Shown: positions 1 through 8,205, counted from the first letter of the stretch. The stretch is 64,000 bases of DNA from Rhodovastum atsumiense (GCF_937425535.1 NZ_OW485601.1:5315501-5379500); one strand, 5' to 3'. Notes: a model not told the origin generated them from the sequence alone. Numbers and translations are program-made.

Positions 1-377
1 AGGGCAATCGCGGTGCCCGTCAGCAGCGCCAGCGACAGCGCCGCCCCGGCGAGCGCGGCGGTGGCCGGCATCGCCTGTGCCAGCAGCGCCGCCACCGGCT
101 GGCCGCTCTGGATCGAGCGGCCGAAATCCAGGTGCAGCGCCCGCCACAGCGCCAGCCCGTACTGCACCACCAGGGGCTGGTCGAGATGGTACTCGGCGCG
201 CAGCGCCGCCACCTGCGCGGCGGCGGCCATGCTCTGCTCGGCCTGATTCAGCATGATGCTGACCGGATCGCTCGGCAGCACGTACAGGATCAGGAAGGAC
301 AGCGTGAACGCCGCCCACAGCACCACGGCGGAATGAGCAAGGCGAAGCCCGGCGCGGGCGAGCGGAGGCGGGGGCAT
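1..377 (-). CDS. ABC transporter permease, DppB/OppB type (partial)
   Basis: The 3' part of the gene lies outside the window. The visible N-terminus begins MPPPPLARAGLRLAHS, followed by a first membrane helix (VVLWAAFTLSFLILYVLP), then a soluble stretch with AEYHLDQPLVVQYG and the start of a second helix. This arrangement, with one helix and then the L-D-Q-P-x-x-x-Q-Y segment, is typical of the first permease subunit of peptide/nickel importers. The start is an ATG only 6 bp after the stop of the upstream solute-binding protein gene, so the two are almost certainly cotranscribed. Other subunits (second permease, ATPases) would be expected beyond the left edge. The substrate cannot be inferred. 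Confidence 0.85.
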   Translation of the reverse strand, partial: MPPPPLARAGLRLAHSAVVLWAAFTLSFLILYVLPSDPVSIMLNQAEQSMAAAAQVAALRAEYHLDQPLVVQYGLALWRALHLDFGRSIQSGQPVAALLAQAMPATAALAGAALSLALLTGTAIA

Positions 378-383
378 GGGGGC

Positions 384-1961
384 TCAGCGCGCCAGCCAGG
401 TGTCGTAGAACTGCAGGCGCGACGACGCCTCGAAATGCAGGCCGCGGACCTGCCGCCCGGTGCCGATGATGGTGGCCAGTTCCACGATCGGGATGGAATG
501 GCCGTCCTCGATCAGCCGGATGCTGGCGGCACGGATCAGCTCCGCCCGCGCCGCGCGGTCGGGCGTGCCGCTCGAGCGTGTCAGCAGGTCGTCGGTCGCA
601 TCCGCCTGGCGCAGCGCCATGTTGCGCTCGCCCACGCCGAACACCGCGCGCAGGATGTCGGGATCGGCGCGGGTGAGGTTGGCGAAGCGCACGGGGAAGC
701 TGCCGCCGGTCTGGATCGCCGTCACCTGGGCGATGGTGGTGCGGTTCAGCCGCAGCTCGATGCCGACGTCGCGCAATTGCTGCTGCACCAGTTCCAGGAA
801 CGGTGCGAACTGCCAGTAATCCAGCCGGAACGACAGGCGCTGGCCGTCGCGCACGCGCACGCCGTCCGGGCCCACCCGCCAGCCGGCGCCGTCGAGCAGC
901 GCCCGGGCCCCGTCCGGGTCATGGGCCAGCAATGGGGAAAGATCCGAATAAAGCGGCGTGGTGCGCGCCAGCGGCGCGGTTGCCACCGCCTGGAAGCGCG
1001 AGAGGATCGGCCGCAGTGCCGGCCGGTCGATCGCCTTGTTGATGGCGCGGCGCACCGCCGGCTCGGACAGCGGTGCCACCGATTCATTCGGATAGAGCGT
1101 GTAGACGACGCCGGGATTGCCGCGCGCCAGCAACGGGATGTTGCGCCCGAGCAGCACCGCCTCGTCCTGGGGCGGCACGCCGGTGTTCACGTCGATCTGC
1201 CCGGAGAGCAGGCTGCCGCTGCGCACCCCCGCTTCCGGCACCACGCGGTACTCGATGGCATCGAGATAGGCCGGCCCGGCATGGGCGGCGAGCGCGGAAG
1301 GCCAGGCATAGCCGTCGCGCCGGGTGATGCGGGCCTGCTGGTTGTGGACGAAGGAAGCGACCACGAACGGGCCGGAGCCGATCAACTGCCCCTGGCAGCG
1401 ATCCTCCGGCGATTTCGCCAGCGTGGCCGGCGCCAGCAGGCCGAGGCTCATCGTCGAGGTTGCCTGCAGGAACTGCACGTTCGGCTGGGCGAAGCGGATC
1501 ACCACGGTGCGCGGGTCGGGGGTTTCGATCGCCTGCAGCCCGGCGAGGTAGCCCGCCCCCAGCGTGGACCGGGCGCCGAGCGCCACGATTCCCTCGAAAT
1601 TGGCGCGCACCGCGGCGGCATCGACCGGCGTGCCGTCGCTGAAGGTGACGCCGGGGCGCAGGGTGAAGGTGAAGCTGCGGCTGTCGGGGCTGAGCGTCCA
1701 GGCGGTGGCGAGCCAGGGCACGATCTCGCCGGTGTCGGGATGCTGGTCGGTCAGTGAATCGACGATCTGCCGGCCGATGTTGAGGGAGTTGTTGTTGCCC
1801 GCCTGCTGCGGGTCGAGGCACTGCGGATCGGTATCGATGGCCACGCGCAGCACGCCGCCCGCGCGTGGCTGCTCCGCCGCGGCGGCGATGGCGGGCAGGG
1901 CGGCGGCGAAAGCAAGGGCGAACAGCGGGCAGGAATGGCGGAGGAACGGCAAGCGGCGCAT
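384..1961 (-). CDS. ABC transporter substrate-binding protein, peptide/nickel family (SBP_bac_5)
   Basis: This 525-residue periplasmic binding protein has a signal peptide (Arg-rich start, hydrophobic FALAFAAALPAIAAAA, cleavage near residue 29). It shows hallmarks of the DppA/OppA family: the N-terminal GGVLRVAIDTDPQCLDPQ block, SLTDQHPDTGEIVPWLATAW, and the FTFTLRPGVTFSDGTPVDA signature near residues 98-116. Length is normal for the family. It would capture an oligopeptide or similar ligand and deliver it to the permease encoded 6 bp downstream. The ligand is unknown. Confidence 0.9.
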   Translation of the reverse strand: MRRLPFLRHSCPLFALAFAAALPAIAAAAEQPRAGGVLRVAIDTDPQCLDPQQAGNNNSLNIGRQIVDSLTDQHPDTGEIVPWLATAWTLSPDSRSFTFTLRPGVTFSDGTPVDAAAVRANFEGIVALGARSTLGAGYLAGLQAIETPDPRTVVIRFAQPNVQFLQATSTMSLGLLAPATLAKSPEDRCQGQLIGSGPFVVASFVHNQQARITRRDGYAWPSALAAHAGPAYLDAIEYRVVPEAGVRSGSLLSGQIDVNTGVPPQDEAVLLGRNIPLLARGNPGVVYTLYPNESVAPLSEPAVRRAINKAIDRPALRPILSRFQAVATAPLARTTPLYSDLSPLLAHDPDGARALLDGAGWRVGPDGVRVRDGQRLSFRLDYWQFAPFLELVQQQLRDVGIELRLNRTTIAQVTAIQTGGSFPVRFANLTRADPDILRAVFGVGERNMALRQADATDDLLTRSSGTPDRAARAELIRAASIRLIEDGHSIPIVELATIIGTGRQVRGLHFEASSRLQFYDTWLAR

Positions 1962-2195
1962 CGGGCGGATTCCATACGCAGTGCGAACCTGCCGGGAGAG
2001 GTGCCCGGCAGGGGCGCAGGCTGCGGCCCAATCCCCGATGGCGTCAAGGGTGATAATGAAACAACTTGATGGTATTGTTAAATCTGTGCCTGCCTCGTAT
2101 TCCGGCCGGATTCCGGCCTTCCAGCGAGGGGTTAACCCAGGAGCGCCGGCGTTGTCGAATTACACGTTTATAGATTGTATTTTATGGGTCTGATG

Positions 2196-2215
2196 CGCCC
2201 GCCGTTGCGCGGGCG
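2196..2215. terminator. Possible terminator hairpin
   Basis: CGCCCGC and GCGGGCG form a 7-bp stem with a 6-nt loop, 40 bp beyond the stop of the minus-strand gene at 2256-2651. There is no clear U-tract, so the call is weak. The rest of 1962-2255 is non-coding and somewhat AT-rich around 2040-2190; it probably holds the promoter of the minus-strand transporter operon. Confidence 0.35.
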
Positions 2216-2255
2216 GGGGCGTTGCGCAGCGGGGCGGCGCGGAAGCCGGCCCGCG

Positions 2256-2651
2256 CTACCTGGACCTGATCTCGACCTCGGTGCCGCCGGCCAGCACGCC
2301 GCGGCCGTGCGGCCATATCTTCAGGATCGCCCGGTAACAGGCCCGCGGCACCACCACGGCGTTTTCTTCCGGGATCATGGTGACGTCGCCGCCGATCTCG
2401 AAGGGGAAGCCGTCGCGCAGCAGCGCCGCATCGGTCGCCTGGATCAGGTCCCGGTCGGGGGAAGGCGCCATGTCGAGCGGCCCGTAGCCCAGTTCCCGCA
2501 GCACCTGGGCGGTCATCCGCTGTGCCGCATCCCAGTCCTGCTCGTTCCATTCCGAGCGCTCGCCGCGCTCCATGGACCGGTTCGCCGCCTGCACGCCAGC
2601 GGCGCTCGCCAGGCGCAGCGCCTCGCCGTAGCTGCTTGCATTCGAAGACAT
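2256..2651 (-). CDS. Hypothetical protein (131 aa)
   Basis: Not recognised. The protein is soluble with no signal peptide. The N-terminal half is helical and charged (ASAAGVQAANRSMERGERSEW), and the C-terminal half looks like a small beta/alpha domain (FEIGGDVTMIPEENAVVVPRA, then KIWPHGRGVLAGGTEVEIRSR). The start is ATG at 2651. Codon use fits the neighbours and the frame is uninterrupted, so it is probably a real gene. It stands alone between the transporter operon and the zinc-regulated segment. Confidence 0.6.
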   Translation of the reverse strand: MSSNASSYGEALRLASAAGVQAANRSMERGERSEWNEQDWDAAQRMTAQVLRELGYGPLDMAPSPDRDLIQATDAALLRDGFPFEIGGDVTMIPEENAVVVPRACYRAILKIWPHGRGVLAGGTEVEIRSR

Positions 2652-2836
2652 ACGCGCTCCTCAAGACCGCACGGCGGCAACGGAGGCGGTAATCGTCCGT
2701 GCTTCACCTGGGGCCTGGTTGGTCCCGTCGAGCGCTGCCAGCCCTCGGCGGAGGTGGCAAAGTATGTAGCATCGAACCGGTTTCTATCAAGTAATGTTCA
2801 TCCTGTGTTCGTGTGCCAGGGTTCGGGGGCAGCCAT

Positions 2837-2857
2837 GACGGACGAGCCTCGTCCGTC
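2837..2857 (+). terminator. Hairpin terminator candidate
   Basis: GACGGACG and CGTCCGTC form a perfect 8-bp stem around AGCCT, followed by TTCTT. It lies in the non-coding stretch 2652-3065, upstream of the Zur operator. Confidence 0.45.
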
Positions 2858-2909
2858 TTCTTGATGCCGGCCGCTTCGTTGCCATTGGACCCGGCCGCGC
2901 CGGAAAGGC

Positions 2910-2940
2910 TGCTTGTCTTCCCGTCACCTGCAATCGAAGA
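2910..2940 (+). repeat. 31-nt hairpin repeat, copy A
   Basis: This stretch matches 4844-4874 at 26 of 31 positions. Both copies begin TGCTTGTCTTCC, share ACCTGC in the middle and end TCGAAGA. GTCTTC pairs with GAAGAC downstream, giving a 6-bp stem around the conserved core. Both copies are intergenic and on the same strand, one before each of the two non-GTPase genes of this segment. Confidence 0.5.
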
Positions 2941-3044
2941 CTGCTGGCCCGCCGGCGGGCAGCGGTGGGCCGTGGCGGGTCATCCTCGCCCTTTTGCTCT
3001 CCCTCGGGGCGATGGCGCCGTCCAGGCAAGCTTGCGCCAGGATG

Positions 3045-3062
3045 GATACGTTATAACATAAC
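3045..3062 (+). promoter_or_regulatory. Zur operator overlapping promoter (site 1)
   Basis: GATACGTTATAACATAAC matches the perfect palindrome at 3575-3592 in 16 of 18 positions, with the right half identical. The GTTATAAC core resembles Zur boxes of alphaproteobacteria (family knowledge). TATAAC at 3052-3057 could be the -10 element, placing the transcription start about at the ATG of 3066. Confidence 0.75.
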
Positions 3063-3065
3063 ATT

Positions 3066-3512
3066 ATGTCATTCCCGTCTTCCTCCCGTTCGTCATCTCC
3101 TGCGTGTCGCCCGGCGGGCGGGACCGTCCCATCCGGCATGCCGGCGGCTCCGGCCGGGGCGGAAAATGACGGCACGCTGCGCGCGGAGCTGTGGCGCCGC
3201 TTCAATGGTGACGATTGGGCCGCCTATGATGCCCTGCCGGCGCGGTTGCGCCGCCGCCTGCAGCAGCACGCCTATGATCCGTGGGCGGTGAATGCCTGGA
3301 TGCTGTGGCGTCGTTACCGCCGCCTGCACCCCACGGCCGAACGGGCCGAGCAGGCGCTGATCCGTTATTTCGACCATTGCGAGCGGCTGGAACGGGCTGC
3401 CTTCGCCGCGGCCTATGCGCGCGACTTCGGCCTGAGGCTGCCGCACGATGCGGCGGGCGCGACCGTGCTGCGGGATGCCGGCCAGGGGGCGTCACACCGG
3501 ACCGCGACCTGA
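3066..3512 (+). CDS. DUF6525-like protein, predicted Zur-regulated
   Basis: A 148-residue protein with a low-complexity Ser/Pro/Ala N-terminus (about residues 1-35) followed by a compact helical domain: LWRRFNGDDWAAYDALPARL, then HAYDPWAVNAWMLWRRYRRL. The W-x-x-Y-D-x-L-P and W-x-x-N motifs resemble the DUF6525 family, whose function is unknown. The ATG at 3066 is 3 nt beyond a Zur operator and has no Shine-Dalgarno sequence. The geometry mirrors the GTPase gene downstream, which suggests a leaderless transcript; an in-frame ATG at 3138 is the alternative start. Zur control implies expression under zinc starvation (inference). Confidence 0.65.
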   Translation: MSFPSSSRSSSPACRPAGGTVPSGMPAAPAGAENDGTLRAELWRRFNGDDWAAYDALPARLRRRLQQHAYDPWAVNAWMLWRRYRRLHPTAERAEQALIRYFDHCERLERAAFAAAYARDFGLRLPHDAAGATVLRDAGQGASHRTAT

Positions 3513-3574
3513 ACGCTGCCCGGGCGCGCCGGCACCTTTGCCGCTTGCCGGGGCCGGCAGCGGGGGCTATCCAT

Positions 3575-3592
3575 GTTATGTTATAACATAAC
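3575..3592 (+). promoter_or_regulatory. Zur operator, perfect 18-bp palindrome (site 2)
   Basis: GTTATGTTATAACATAAC is its own reverse complement. It ends 4 nt before the ATG of a COG0523 GTPase, a gene class commonly repressed by Zur. TATAAC at 3582-3587 may serve as the -10 element. If so, bound Zur would block polymerase directly and the mRNA would begin at or near the start codon. Confidence 0.85.
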
Positions 3593-3596
3593 GCAT

Positions 3597-4811
3597 ATGC
3601 CAATGACCGACACGCGCCTGCCCGTCACGGTGCTCTCCGGCTTTCTGGGGGCCGGAAAGACCACGCTGCTGAACCATGTCCTCAACAATCGCGAGGGGCG
3701 CCGGGTGGCGCTCATCGTCAACGACATGTCGGAGGTGAACATCGATGCCGACCTGGTCCGCGAGGGGACGGAGCTGAGCCGGGCCGAGGAAAAGCTGGTC
3801 GAGCTGACCAATGGCTGCATCTGCTGCACGCTGCGCGACGACCTGCTGGCGGAGGTGCGCCGCCTCGCCGCCGAGCAGCGTTTCGACTACCTGCTGATCG
3901 AGAGCACCGGTGTCTCCGAGCCGCTGCCGGTCGCCGCCACCTTCGAGTTCCGGGACGAGCAGGGGGCGAGCCTCGCCGATGTCGCCCGGCTCGACACGAT
4001 GGTGACCGTGGTCGATGCGATCCACCTGCTGCAGGACTATGCCTCGACCGACTTCCTGGCCGACCGTGGCGAGACCGCGGGCGAGGGCGATGACCGCGCG
4101 CTGGTCAATCTGCTTGTCGAGCAGATCGAGTTCGCCGACGTGGTGGTGCTGAACAAGGTTTCCGATGCCACCCCCGCGCAGCGCGACGCCGCCCGGGCCA
4201 TCATCCATGCCCTGAACCCCGATGCGCGCCTGGTCGAGACCGACCACGGCCGTGTTGCTCCCGCCGCCATCCTGGACACCGGGCTGTTCGACTTCGCCCG
4301 TGCTCACCAGCACCCGCTGTGGTTCAAGGAACTGTATGGCCATGCCGGGCATGTGCCGGAAGATGTCGAGTACGGCATCACCAGCTTCGTCTGGCGGGCG
4401 CAGCGGCCCCTGATCCCGGAGCGTTTCGCTGAATTCCTGGAGACGCCCCTGCCGGGGGTGATCCGGGCCAAGGGGCATTTCTGGCTGGCGACACGGCCGG
4501 ACTGGGCAGGCGAGTTCAGCCTCGCCGGCGCGCTGGCGACAACGCGGGGCCTGGGGCTGTGGTGGGCGGCCGTGCCGCGCGCGCACTGGCCGGAAGACGC
4601 CGCCACGCAGGCGGAGATGCAGGCGAGGATGGACCCGGTCTTCGGCGACCGGCGTCAGGAACTGGTGTTCATCGGCACGCTCGGCACGATGAACCGCGCG
4701 CGGATCTCCGCCATGCTGGAACGTTGCCTGGTCGCGGAGGCGCACTTCGAGCCCGCGGCCTGGGCGGACCTGCCGGATCTCTTTCCCCGCTGGGGGCAGC
4801 CGGCCGGCTGA
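3597..4811 (+). CDS. COG0523 (CobW/ZigA-type) G3E GTPase, putative zinc metallochaperone
   Basis: This 404-residue protein has the G3E GTPase core: Walker A GFLGAGKTT at residues 15-23, the metal-binding motif CICC at 74-77, the Walker B region YLLIESTGVSEP, and the guanine motif as NKVS rather than NKxD. The C-terminal CobW_C domain contains GVIRAKGHFWLATRP and ends near WGQPAG. COG0523 proteins behind Zur boxes are thought to deliver zinc to client enzymes under zinc limitation. The start is ATG 3597 (ATG 3603 possible); both directly follow the operator and lack a Shine-Dalgarno, consistent with leaderless expression. A role in cobalamin synthesis is less likely because no cob genes are nearby. 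Confidence 0.88.
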   Translation: MPMTDTRLPVTVLSGFLGAGKTTLLNHVLNNREGRRVALIVNDMSEVNIDADLVREGTELSRAEEKLVELTNGCICCTLRDDLLAEVRRLAAEQRFDYLLIESTGVSEPLPVAATFEFRDEQGASLADVARLDTMVTVVDAIHLLQDYASTDFLADRGETAGEGDDRALVNLLVEQIEFADVVVLNKVSDATPAQRDAARAIIHALNPDARLVETDHGRVAPAAILDTGLFDFARAHQHPLWFKELYGHAGHVPEDVEYGITSFVWRAQRPLIPERFAEFLETPLPGVIRAKGHFWLATRPDWAGEFSLAGALATTRGLGLWWAAVPRAHWPEDAATQAEMQARMDPVFGDRRQELVFIGTLGTMNRARISAMLERCLVAEAHFEPAAWADLPDLFPRWGQPAG

Positions 4812-4819
4812 GCCTCTCG

Positions 4820-4837
4820 GGCAGCCGGCCGGCTGCC
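4820..4837 (+). terminator. GC-rich palindrome after the GTPase gene
   Basis: GGCAGCCGGCCGGCTGCC is a perfect 18-bp palindrome 9 bp past the stop codon, followed by AAAG. It partly duplicates the sequence at the very end of the preceding gene (GGCAGCCGGCCGGCTG). It probably acts as a terminator or 3' stabiliser. Confidence 0.5.
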
Positions 4838-4843
4838 AAAGCC

Positions 4844-4874
4844 TGCTTGTCTTCCGGCGACCTGCCCTCGAAGA
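4844..4874 (+). repeat. 31-nt hairpin repeat, copy B
   Basis: Second copy of the element at 2910-2940 (26 of 31 identical). GTCTTC pairs with GAAGAT here through a terminal G-U pair. It lies in the 5' leader region of the DUF4424 gene that starts at 4911. Confidence 0.5.
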
Positions 4875-4910
4875 TCGTTGACGGCAGCTCCTGCAGGAAG
4901 GAGGCAGACG

Positions 4911-5945
4911 ATGGGGTGTGCAATCCGGCCGGGCCGGTTTTTCCAGGGCGCCGGCAAACGGTGGGGGCTTGCCGTTCTGCTGGCCGGCGTCGCGGCCGTG
5001 CCGCCGGCGCTCGCCAACGACACGACGGCCGCCCTCACCACCGGCGGGCTGGTGTTCACCGCGAGCGACGACATCGAAATGCGATCCGAGGAGCTGTGGA
5101 TCTCCCGCCAGCGCATCGCCGTGCGCTACCGCTTCTTCAATCGCGCCGCGTCCGACCGCACCGTCACCGTCGCCTTTCCGCTGCCCGAGGTCGATGCGCT
5201 GGAATCGAGCAACGTCGCCGTGCCGGACGCCGAGTCCGACAACTTCCTGGGGTTCCGCACCCGCGTCGACGGGCGGGAGGTGGTCGCGGCGATCGAGCAG
5301 AAGGCGCGGCTCGGGGCCCTGGACGTCACCGACCGGCTCAAGGAGCTCGGCGTGCCGCTGCTGCCGACATCGCGCAAGGCCCAGGCCGCGCTCGACGCGC
5401 TGCCGGAACCTGTCCAGCAGCGGCTGCTCCGTGATGACCTGGTGCGCCCCGACGATTACGACATCGGCAAGGGGATGGAGCACCATATCGGACCGCAATG
5501 GAGCGTGAAGACGACCTATCACTGGCGGCAAACCTTCCCCGCCGGCCGGGAACTCGTCATCGAGCACGCCTACCGGCCGAGTGTCGGGGCCTCGGTGCAG
5601 ACCGCGGTCATTCCCGATCGCGCCACCTCGCCCGAACGGCGGCAGGACTACGCGCGCTTCTGCCCGGATGGGCCGTTCATCGCCGGCGTCCGCGCCGCGA
5701 CGAAGCGGAATGGCAATGTTCCGCCATCGGAAGTCCGCCTGTCCTATGTGCTCAGCACGGGCGCCAACTGGGCGGGGCCGATCGGCGATTTCCGGCTCGT
5801 CGTCGACAAGGGCGACCCCGGGGCGCTGATCAGCTTCTGCGAGACCGGCGTGGTGAAGACCGGCCCGACCACCTTCGAGGTCAGGAAGAAGACCTTCAGG
5901 CCGGCACGGGATCTCGACATCCTGATCATCGAGGTGCTGCGATGA
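4911..5945 (+). CDS. DUF4424 family secreted protein
   Basis: This 344-residue protein has an N-terminal signal peptide (LAVLLAGVAAVPPALA, cleavage before NDTTAALTTGG). The mature part matches the DUF4424 pattern: TGGLVFTASDDIEMRSEELWIS, YRFFNRAASDRTVTVAFPLP, then YHWRQTFPAGRELVIEHAYRPSVG, and a C-terminal YVLSTGANWAGPIGDFRLVVDKG. The family is found in proteobacterial periplasms and has no established function. The ATG at 4911 is preceded by AGGAAGGAGG at good spacing. Its 3' end overlaps the convergent ADP-ribosylglycohydrolase-like gene by 20 bp. Confidence 0.85.
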   Translation: MGCAIRPGRFFQGAGKRWGLAVLLAGVAAVPPALANDTTAALTTGGLVFTASDDIEMRSEELWISRQRIAVRYRFFNRAASDRTVTVAFPLPEVDALESSNVAVPDAESDNFLGFRTRVDGREVVAAIEQKARLGALDVTDRLKELGVPLLPTSRKAQAALDALPEPVQQRLLRDDLVRPDDYDIGKGMEHHIGPQWSVKTTYHWRQTFPAGRELVIEHAYRPSVGASVQTAVIPDRATSPERRQDYARFCPDGPFIAGVRAATKRNGNVPPSEVRLSYVLSTGANWAGPIGDFRLVVDKGDPGALISFCETGVVKTGPTTFEVRKKTFRPARDLDILIIEVLR

Positions 5946-6867
5946 TCCGGCGTGGTCCGGGGACCGGCGATGGCACCACGAAGGACGGACAGGCGCCGGG
6001 CCGGCACGTCGCCATGACGGCCCGGACCGCGAGCCGGTGGATCCGGTCGGACCAGCAGATCCGGGCCCGCCACTCCCCGGGTATTCCCGAAAGCCCGTAG
6101 CGGGCCCCGGCGATCTGCCCGGTGACGGCGGCGAGCGTGCCGGCCTGCTCGCCGAGATTGGCCGCGGCCAGGACGGCGTCGCGGAAATGCGATGTCGCAT
6201 CGACGGCCCAGCAGGCGGCCAGCAGGGTATCCAGCGCGCCCTGCTCGCGGGGGGCTGGTCTCGGGCTGTTGTATGTCCTGGCGTGACCGCGGCTTTCCCG
6301 GAACAGGTGGCGGCTCAGCAGGCGGGCGGCGGCGAGGGCATGCCTGTCGCCATGTGTCAGCCTGCACTGCCGCAGCCCCAGCGCGATCGCCTCGTCCTCG
6401 CTGCCGGCAAGGCACAGCACCGGGGCGAGGCGCATGATGCCGCCATTGCCGCTTGCCTGGGCGTGGCGAAGTTCGGGGGCCCGGGTCGGGAGTTTTTCCG
6501 CCGGCCGGCGCCGCCGCTGCAGATAGCCGCGCCAGTAGGTCAGGGCGCGCCGGGTCTGCGTGCCGATGGCGAAGCAGGTGTGGGTGTGCGAATAGGCGCC
6601 GGTGTCGGCCCAGGCGAGCCAGCGCCCGACGATGTCGCCATCGTGCAGCCGCCCATGCAGGGCGATGGAGTCGAGCAGCCCCAGCGCCATGGAGGTATCG
6701 TCGGTCCAGCCGCCGGGCGGCAGGCCGAACGGGCCGCCGCCGATCATGTCGGACAGGACCGGCGCGGCCGGGCGGGGGTGCCGCTCGAGGCTCGTGCCCA
6801 CGGCATCGCCGACGACAAGGCCGATGATCGCGCCGAGGATGCGGTCATGCGCGCCGTGATCAGGCAT
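5926..6867 (-). CDS. ADP-ribosylglycohydrolase (DraG-like) family protein, second metal motif missing
   Basis: A 313-residue protein of the ADP-ribosylglycohydrolase fold. Visible motifs are GLVVGDAVGTSLE near the N-terminus, WTDDTSMAL (the TDD metal ligands), SGNGGIMRLAP, and LTHGDRHALAAARLLS. The usual C-terminal GDxDT motif, which supplies the other metal-binding aspartates, should follow AANLG; here the codons at 6136-6150 read EQAGT, so both aspartates are absent while the downstream AAVTGQIAGARYG is preserved. It may therefore be catalytically dead or use another chemistry. The start is taken at MPDHGAHDRILG; an upstream in-frame start would add 26 unconserved residues. The family includes DraG, which reactivates ADP-ribosylated dinitrogenase reductase; a DraG role is not supported by the lost residues. 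Confidence 0.8.
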   Translation of the reverse strand: MPDHGAHDRILGAIIGLVVGDAVGTSLERHPRPAAPVLSDMIGGGPFGLPPGGWTDDTSMALGLLDSIALHGRLHDGDIVGRWLAWADTGAYSHTHTCFAIGTQTRRALTYWRGYLQRRRRPAEKLPTRAPELRHAQASGNGGIMRLAPVLCLAGSEDEAIALGLRQCRLTHGDRHALAAARLLSRHLFRESRGHARTYNSPRPAPREQGALDTLLAACWAVDATSHFRDAVLAAANLGEQAGTLAAVTGQIAGARYGLSGIPGEWRARICWSDRIHRLAVRAVMATCRPGACPSFVVPSPVPGPRRIIAAPR

Positions 6868-6954
6868 CGTCGTGCAGGCGGGGGCATCCCCGGCCGGCCG
6901 GGCGGGCAATGGCCGGCGGGCGCAGATGGCGATGGAGGCGGCCATTGCCGTCCG

Positions 6955-8205
6955 TTACCGTGCCGAGGCGGTGATGATATCCTCGCGCCCGACCGGCACC
7001 TCGCCGCCGCGCCGTCCACGCAGGTGCGGCCCCCAGTAGAACGCGCCGTTCTTGCGCAGCTTCACATGCCCTCTTTGCCAGTGCAGCCGGCAGGGGCCGC
7101 GATGGCCCTGCTCCGGGTGGTCGGCGTAGAGGACCGGGGTGAGGTCCCAGCGGACCAGTTGCGCCGCCGACAGCCGTGGCCGGCAGGTCCCGGCCCTTGT
7201 CCCGGCCGGGGAGCCGGGGTGGTCCGCCGCGCTGATGACGATCGGCGCGCGCTTGGCGGTCAGCACGAGCAGCAGGCGGATCGCGAAGGAGGCCTGTTCG
7301 GCCAGGAAGGCTTCGGGTCGGTCGGTCGGATCGAACCGCTCGTAGCGATAGGGCGGGATTTCGATGGGATCGTTGATGGTGCCCAGTGCGCCGGATCGCA
7401 CGAAGGCCACCCGGACGCGCAGATGGCCGGGAAGCGGCCGTGTGAGCAGCAGCCCGACCCGTTCCACGCTGGTCCCCAGTTCGCGTGTGGGAAAGGCGCC
7501 GGGGGCGAATTCGAGCCATAACGGGTCGAACGGCAGCTTCACCGAGGCCTGGATGAGATGAAAGCGATCGTCATCGCCACGGATGCCGTGCGCCTGTGCC
7601 ACGATCTCGTCATGCAGGCTCCAGCGGCCGGCCCCGTCGATCCGGGCCGCGAAGGATTGCAGGTTTGCGTCCTGGGGCAGTGCCGCGGCGAGGGCGGCCA
7701 CGGCGGCGGCGAGGCTGCCGGGGATCTGGCGCACCGGATGCGTGTCATTGGCGGCCGCCGGGCCGGGGGGCACATGCTCCAGCAGTGTCCAGGCCATGCA
7801 GCACAGGGCGGAGTCGAGCCCCAGCGCCTGGCCCACGGCGGGCATGGCCAGGACCGCCTGCTCCAGGCTGACCGCCAGCCAGGGTAGCGGCCCCGCGACC
7901 GACAATGCCGGCGTGCGGCGCCCCAGGGACCGCCGGTGGCGCACCAGGTCGTCCCAGACCGCGCTGTCCGCGCCGGGGGTGCCGATGTGGCATGTCGCCA
8001 GTCGCGTGGCCCTGGCGCAAGCGCTGCGGACCTCGAGGCGCCATCCACCTGGAAGCAGGGCCACGTCGAAATGCAGGCCATTGATCGCGCCATGTCCGGA
8101 AATCGCAATCGGGACCAGTGCCGCGATGAGGCGGTCCGGCATGTTCGGTTTCGGCAATGGCGTTGAAGTCCCGGTATCGACCTGGATGTAGAAAAGCGTC
8201 GTCAT
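6955..8205 (-). CDS. Hypothetical protein (416 aa)
   Basis: Not assigned to a family with confidence. It is a soluble protein starting MTTLFYIQVDTGTSTPLP with no signal peptide. The middle carries an alanine-rich helical part (LAAAVAALAAALPQDAN) and the segment HLIQASVKLPFDPLWLEF. The C-terminus is basic and aromatic (VKLRKNGAFYWGPHLRGRRG), a tail also seen in uncharacterised phage- or plasmid-associated alphaproteobacterial proteins. It lies 87 bp upstream of the DraG-like gene on the same strand, so the two may be cotranscribed. Confidence 0.7.
   Translation of the reverse strand: MTTLFYIQVDTGTSTPLPKPNMPDRLIAALVPIAISGHGAINGLHFDVALLPGGWRLEVRSACARATRLATCHIGTPGADSAVWDDLVRHRRSLGRRTPALSVAGPLPWLAVSLEQAVLAMPAVGQALGLDSALCCMAWTLLEHVPPGPAAANDTHPVRQIPGSLAAAVAALAAALPQDANLQSFAARIDGAGRWSLHDEIVAQAHGIRGDDDRFHLIQASVKLPFDPLWLEFAPGAFPTRELGTSVERVGLLLTRPLPGHLRVRVAFVRSGALGTINDPIEIPPYRYERFDPTDRPEAFLAEQASFAIRLLLVLTAKRAPIVISAADHPGSPAGTRAGTCRPRLSAAQLVRWDLTPVLYADHPEQGHRGPCRLHWQRGHVKLRKNGAFYWGPHLRGRRGGEVPVGREDIITASAR

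Noticed and set aside
4838-4910. Cobalamin riboswitch before the DUF4424 gene (GACCTGCC resembles part of a B12 box)
   Set aside because: The leader is under 100 nt and lacks the other conserved B12-element segments; the similarity is better explained by the short repeat shared with 2910-2940.
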